A DNA stretch of 15,119 nucleotides from JBCDBW01 sp039182965 (GTDB taxonomy: Bacteria; Verrucomicrobiota; Verrucomicrobiia; Verrucomicrobiales; DEV007), in the NCBI GenBank assembly GCA_039182965.1, contig JBCDBW010000107.1, forward strand, positions 1-15,119, given 5' to 3'. A program made the translations under genes and the position numbers. Positions 14,397 through 15,119 of this stretch are shown here, piece by piece. How positions within the stretch are numbered: the stretch's first letter is position 1; every line of letters starts with the position of its first letter. The notes beneath the pieces were generated by a model. It saw only the letters and a list, made by a program, of their open reading frames with translations, made no database searches and was not told the DNA's origin.

Positions 14397-15020
14397 ATGC
14401 CACCCCGACCCTCACGCCGCGATCATCATAGCCCCCGGCGGACTCCCAAACCAACACCGCTCTCCGCAGGCCGTCGCCCACACAAACACACAAATCTCAC
14501 CACTCCCATCCCCCGCTTCTCCGAAGACGAATTGTTCGAGTCGCTCCTCCCTTCCCTCGACTGCCCCTTTCTCCTCGTTCTCGACGGCGTCCAAGATCCC
14601 CACAACCTCGGCGCATGCCTGCGCTCCGCCAATGCCGCCGGGGCCCACGCCGTCATCGCTCCCAAAGACAAAGCAGCTCCGCTTACCGAAACGGTGCGGC
14701 GTATCGCGTGCGGCGGCGCCGAACACACCCCTTTTATTCAAGTCACTAATCTCGCCCGCGCTCTCAAAAAACTTAAAGACGCGGGTCTTTGGCTTGTCGG
14801 CACCGCAGATGAAGCAACGCAAGTCCTCTATGATGTTGACCTCAAAGGCCCCCTCGCAATCGTCCTTGGAGCCGAGGAAAAAGGCGTCCGCCGACTCACC
14901 CGGGAAAACTGTGACTTCCTTGTCCGCATCCCGATGCACGGCCACGTCGATTGCCTCAACGTTTCTGTTGCCACAGGCGTATGTCTCTTCGAGGCTGTCC
15001 GGCAACGCACGCTCGCTTGA
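14397..15020 (+). CDS. rlmB: SpoU/TrmH-family 23S rRNA or tRNA 2'-O-ribose methyltransferase (RlmB-like)
   Basis: 207 residues with the three SPOUT motifs: LDGVQDPHNLGACLRSANAAG (62-82, Asn and Arg), IVLGAEEKGVRRLT (155-168), and RIPMHGHVDCLNVSVATGVCLFE (177-199), which forms the SAM-binding knot. In RlmB, Ser often precedes LNVS; here it is Cys. The family methylates the 2'-OH of a guanosine in 23S rRNA or tRNA. The usual RlmB substrate-recognition domain of about 70 residues is reduced to a 40-residue basic, Pro/Arg/His-rich head that may bind RNA. The ATG lies 26 bases after the lipoprotein stop, with no Shine-Dalgarno. The symbol is a best guess; TrmH-like tRNA enzymes look similar. Confidence 0.78.
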   Translation: MPPRPSRRDHHSPRRTPKPTPLSAGRRPHKHTNLTTPIPRFSEDELFESLLPSLDCPFLLVLDGVQDPHNLGACLRSANAAGAHAVIAPKDKAAPLTETVRRIACGGAEHTPFIQVTNLARALKKLKDAGLWLVGTADEATQVLYDVDLKGPLAIVLGAEEKGVRRLTRENCDFLVRIPMHGHVDCLNVSVATGVCLFEAVRQRTLA

Positions 15021-15119
15021 ACAAAGGAGCCACCTATGTTGTCCACACTTGAACTCCAGCGCAGACGCCTTTATCTTGAAATTCAGTAAACACAGAAACC
15101 ATCATTACCATGGAACAAT
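15021..15119 (+). other. Right-edge segment with a 17-codon peptide frame and an ATG near the edge
   Basis: An AAAGGAG six bases before ATG 15036 opens a 17-codon frame, MLSTLELQRRRLYLEIQ, ending at TAA 15087-15089. The site is one of the better Shine-Dalgarno matches in the window, so a leader peptide is possible. An ATG at 15110 could start the next gene, but only ten bases follow it. Nothing else is seen. Confidence 0.25.

Noticed and set aside
1..15119. CRISPR arrays, tRNA/rRNA genes, insertion sequences or integrases
   Set aside because: No regularly spaced repeats, no cloverleaf or rRNA-like sequence, no transposase or integrase motif on either strand.

Overview
The window reads as a bacterial surface-polysaccharide locus followed by a few housekeeping genes. 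Heptose genes, UDP-galactofuranose synthesis, a WbpE-like sugar aminotransferase and a polymerase-like membrane protein point to a Gram-negative-type envelope. Shine-Dalgarno sequences are scarce, the strands differ strongly in base composition, and a GbsR-type regulator precedes a specialised NusG paralogue. I would guess Verrucomicrobiota or a relative, but nothing here (no rRNA, no tRNA) proves that.

Layout. From about 12750 down to the left edge everything lies on the minus strand and looks like one long transcription unit, possibly with an internal promoter near 10175. In transcription order it holds: a GbsR/MarR-type regulator; a NusG/RfaH-like antiterminator; a leader of about 180 bases; UDP-galactopyranose mutase (glf); a 215-base gap with a candidate promoter; the heptose-7-phosphate kinase and gmhA; a SAM methyltransferase; a family 2 glycosyltransferase; a GT39-like membrane glycosyltransferase split by an in-frame TGA; a DegT/WbpE-type aminotransferase; a decayed methyltransferase remnant; two GT4 glycosyltransferases; and a Wzy/O-antigen-ligase-like membrane protein that runs off the left edge and is open to base 3. 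Several junctions are ATGA or TTGA stop/start overlaps, so the genes are probably translationally coupled.

Right of the AT-rich control region (12742-12840), the plus strand carries a class I methyltransferase, a small putative lipoprotein built on a 9-residue repeat, and a SpoU-family rRNA methyltransferase. The gene for initiation factor IF-1 lies among them on the minus strand.

Working model: the GbsR-type protein probably controls its own operon through a perfect inverted repeat just upstream. The NusG paralogue probably helps RNA polymerase traverse the roughly 11 kb unit. The enzymes supply UDP-Galf, an ADP-heptose precursor and an amino sugar, which the glycosyltransferases assemble and the membrane protein polymerises or ligates. 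Two neighbouring genes are visibly broken, which suggests this strain's glycan structure is changing (or that there are assembly errors). The most interesting points are the paired regulators at the head of the cluster with their palindromes, and the two damaged genes that only appear when frames are read through stops.
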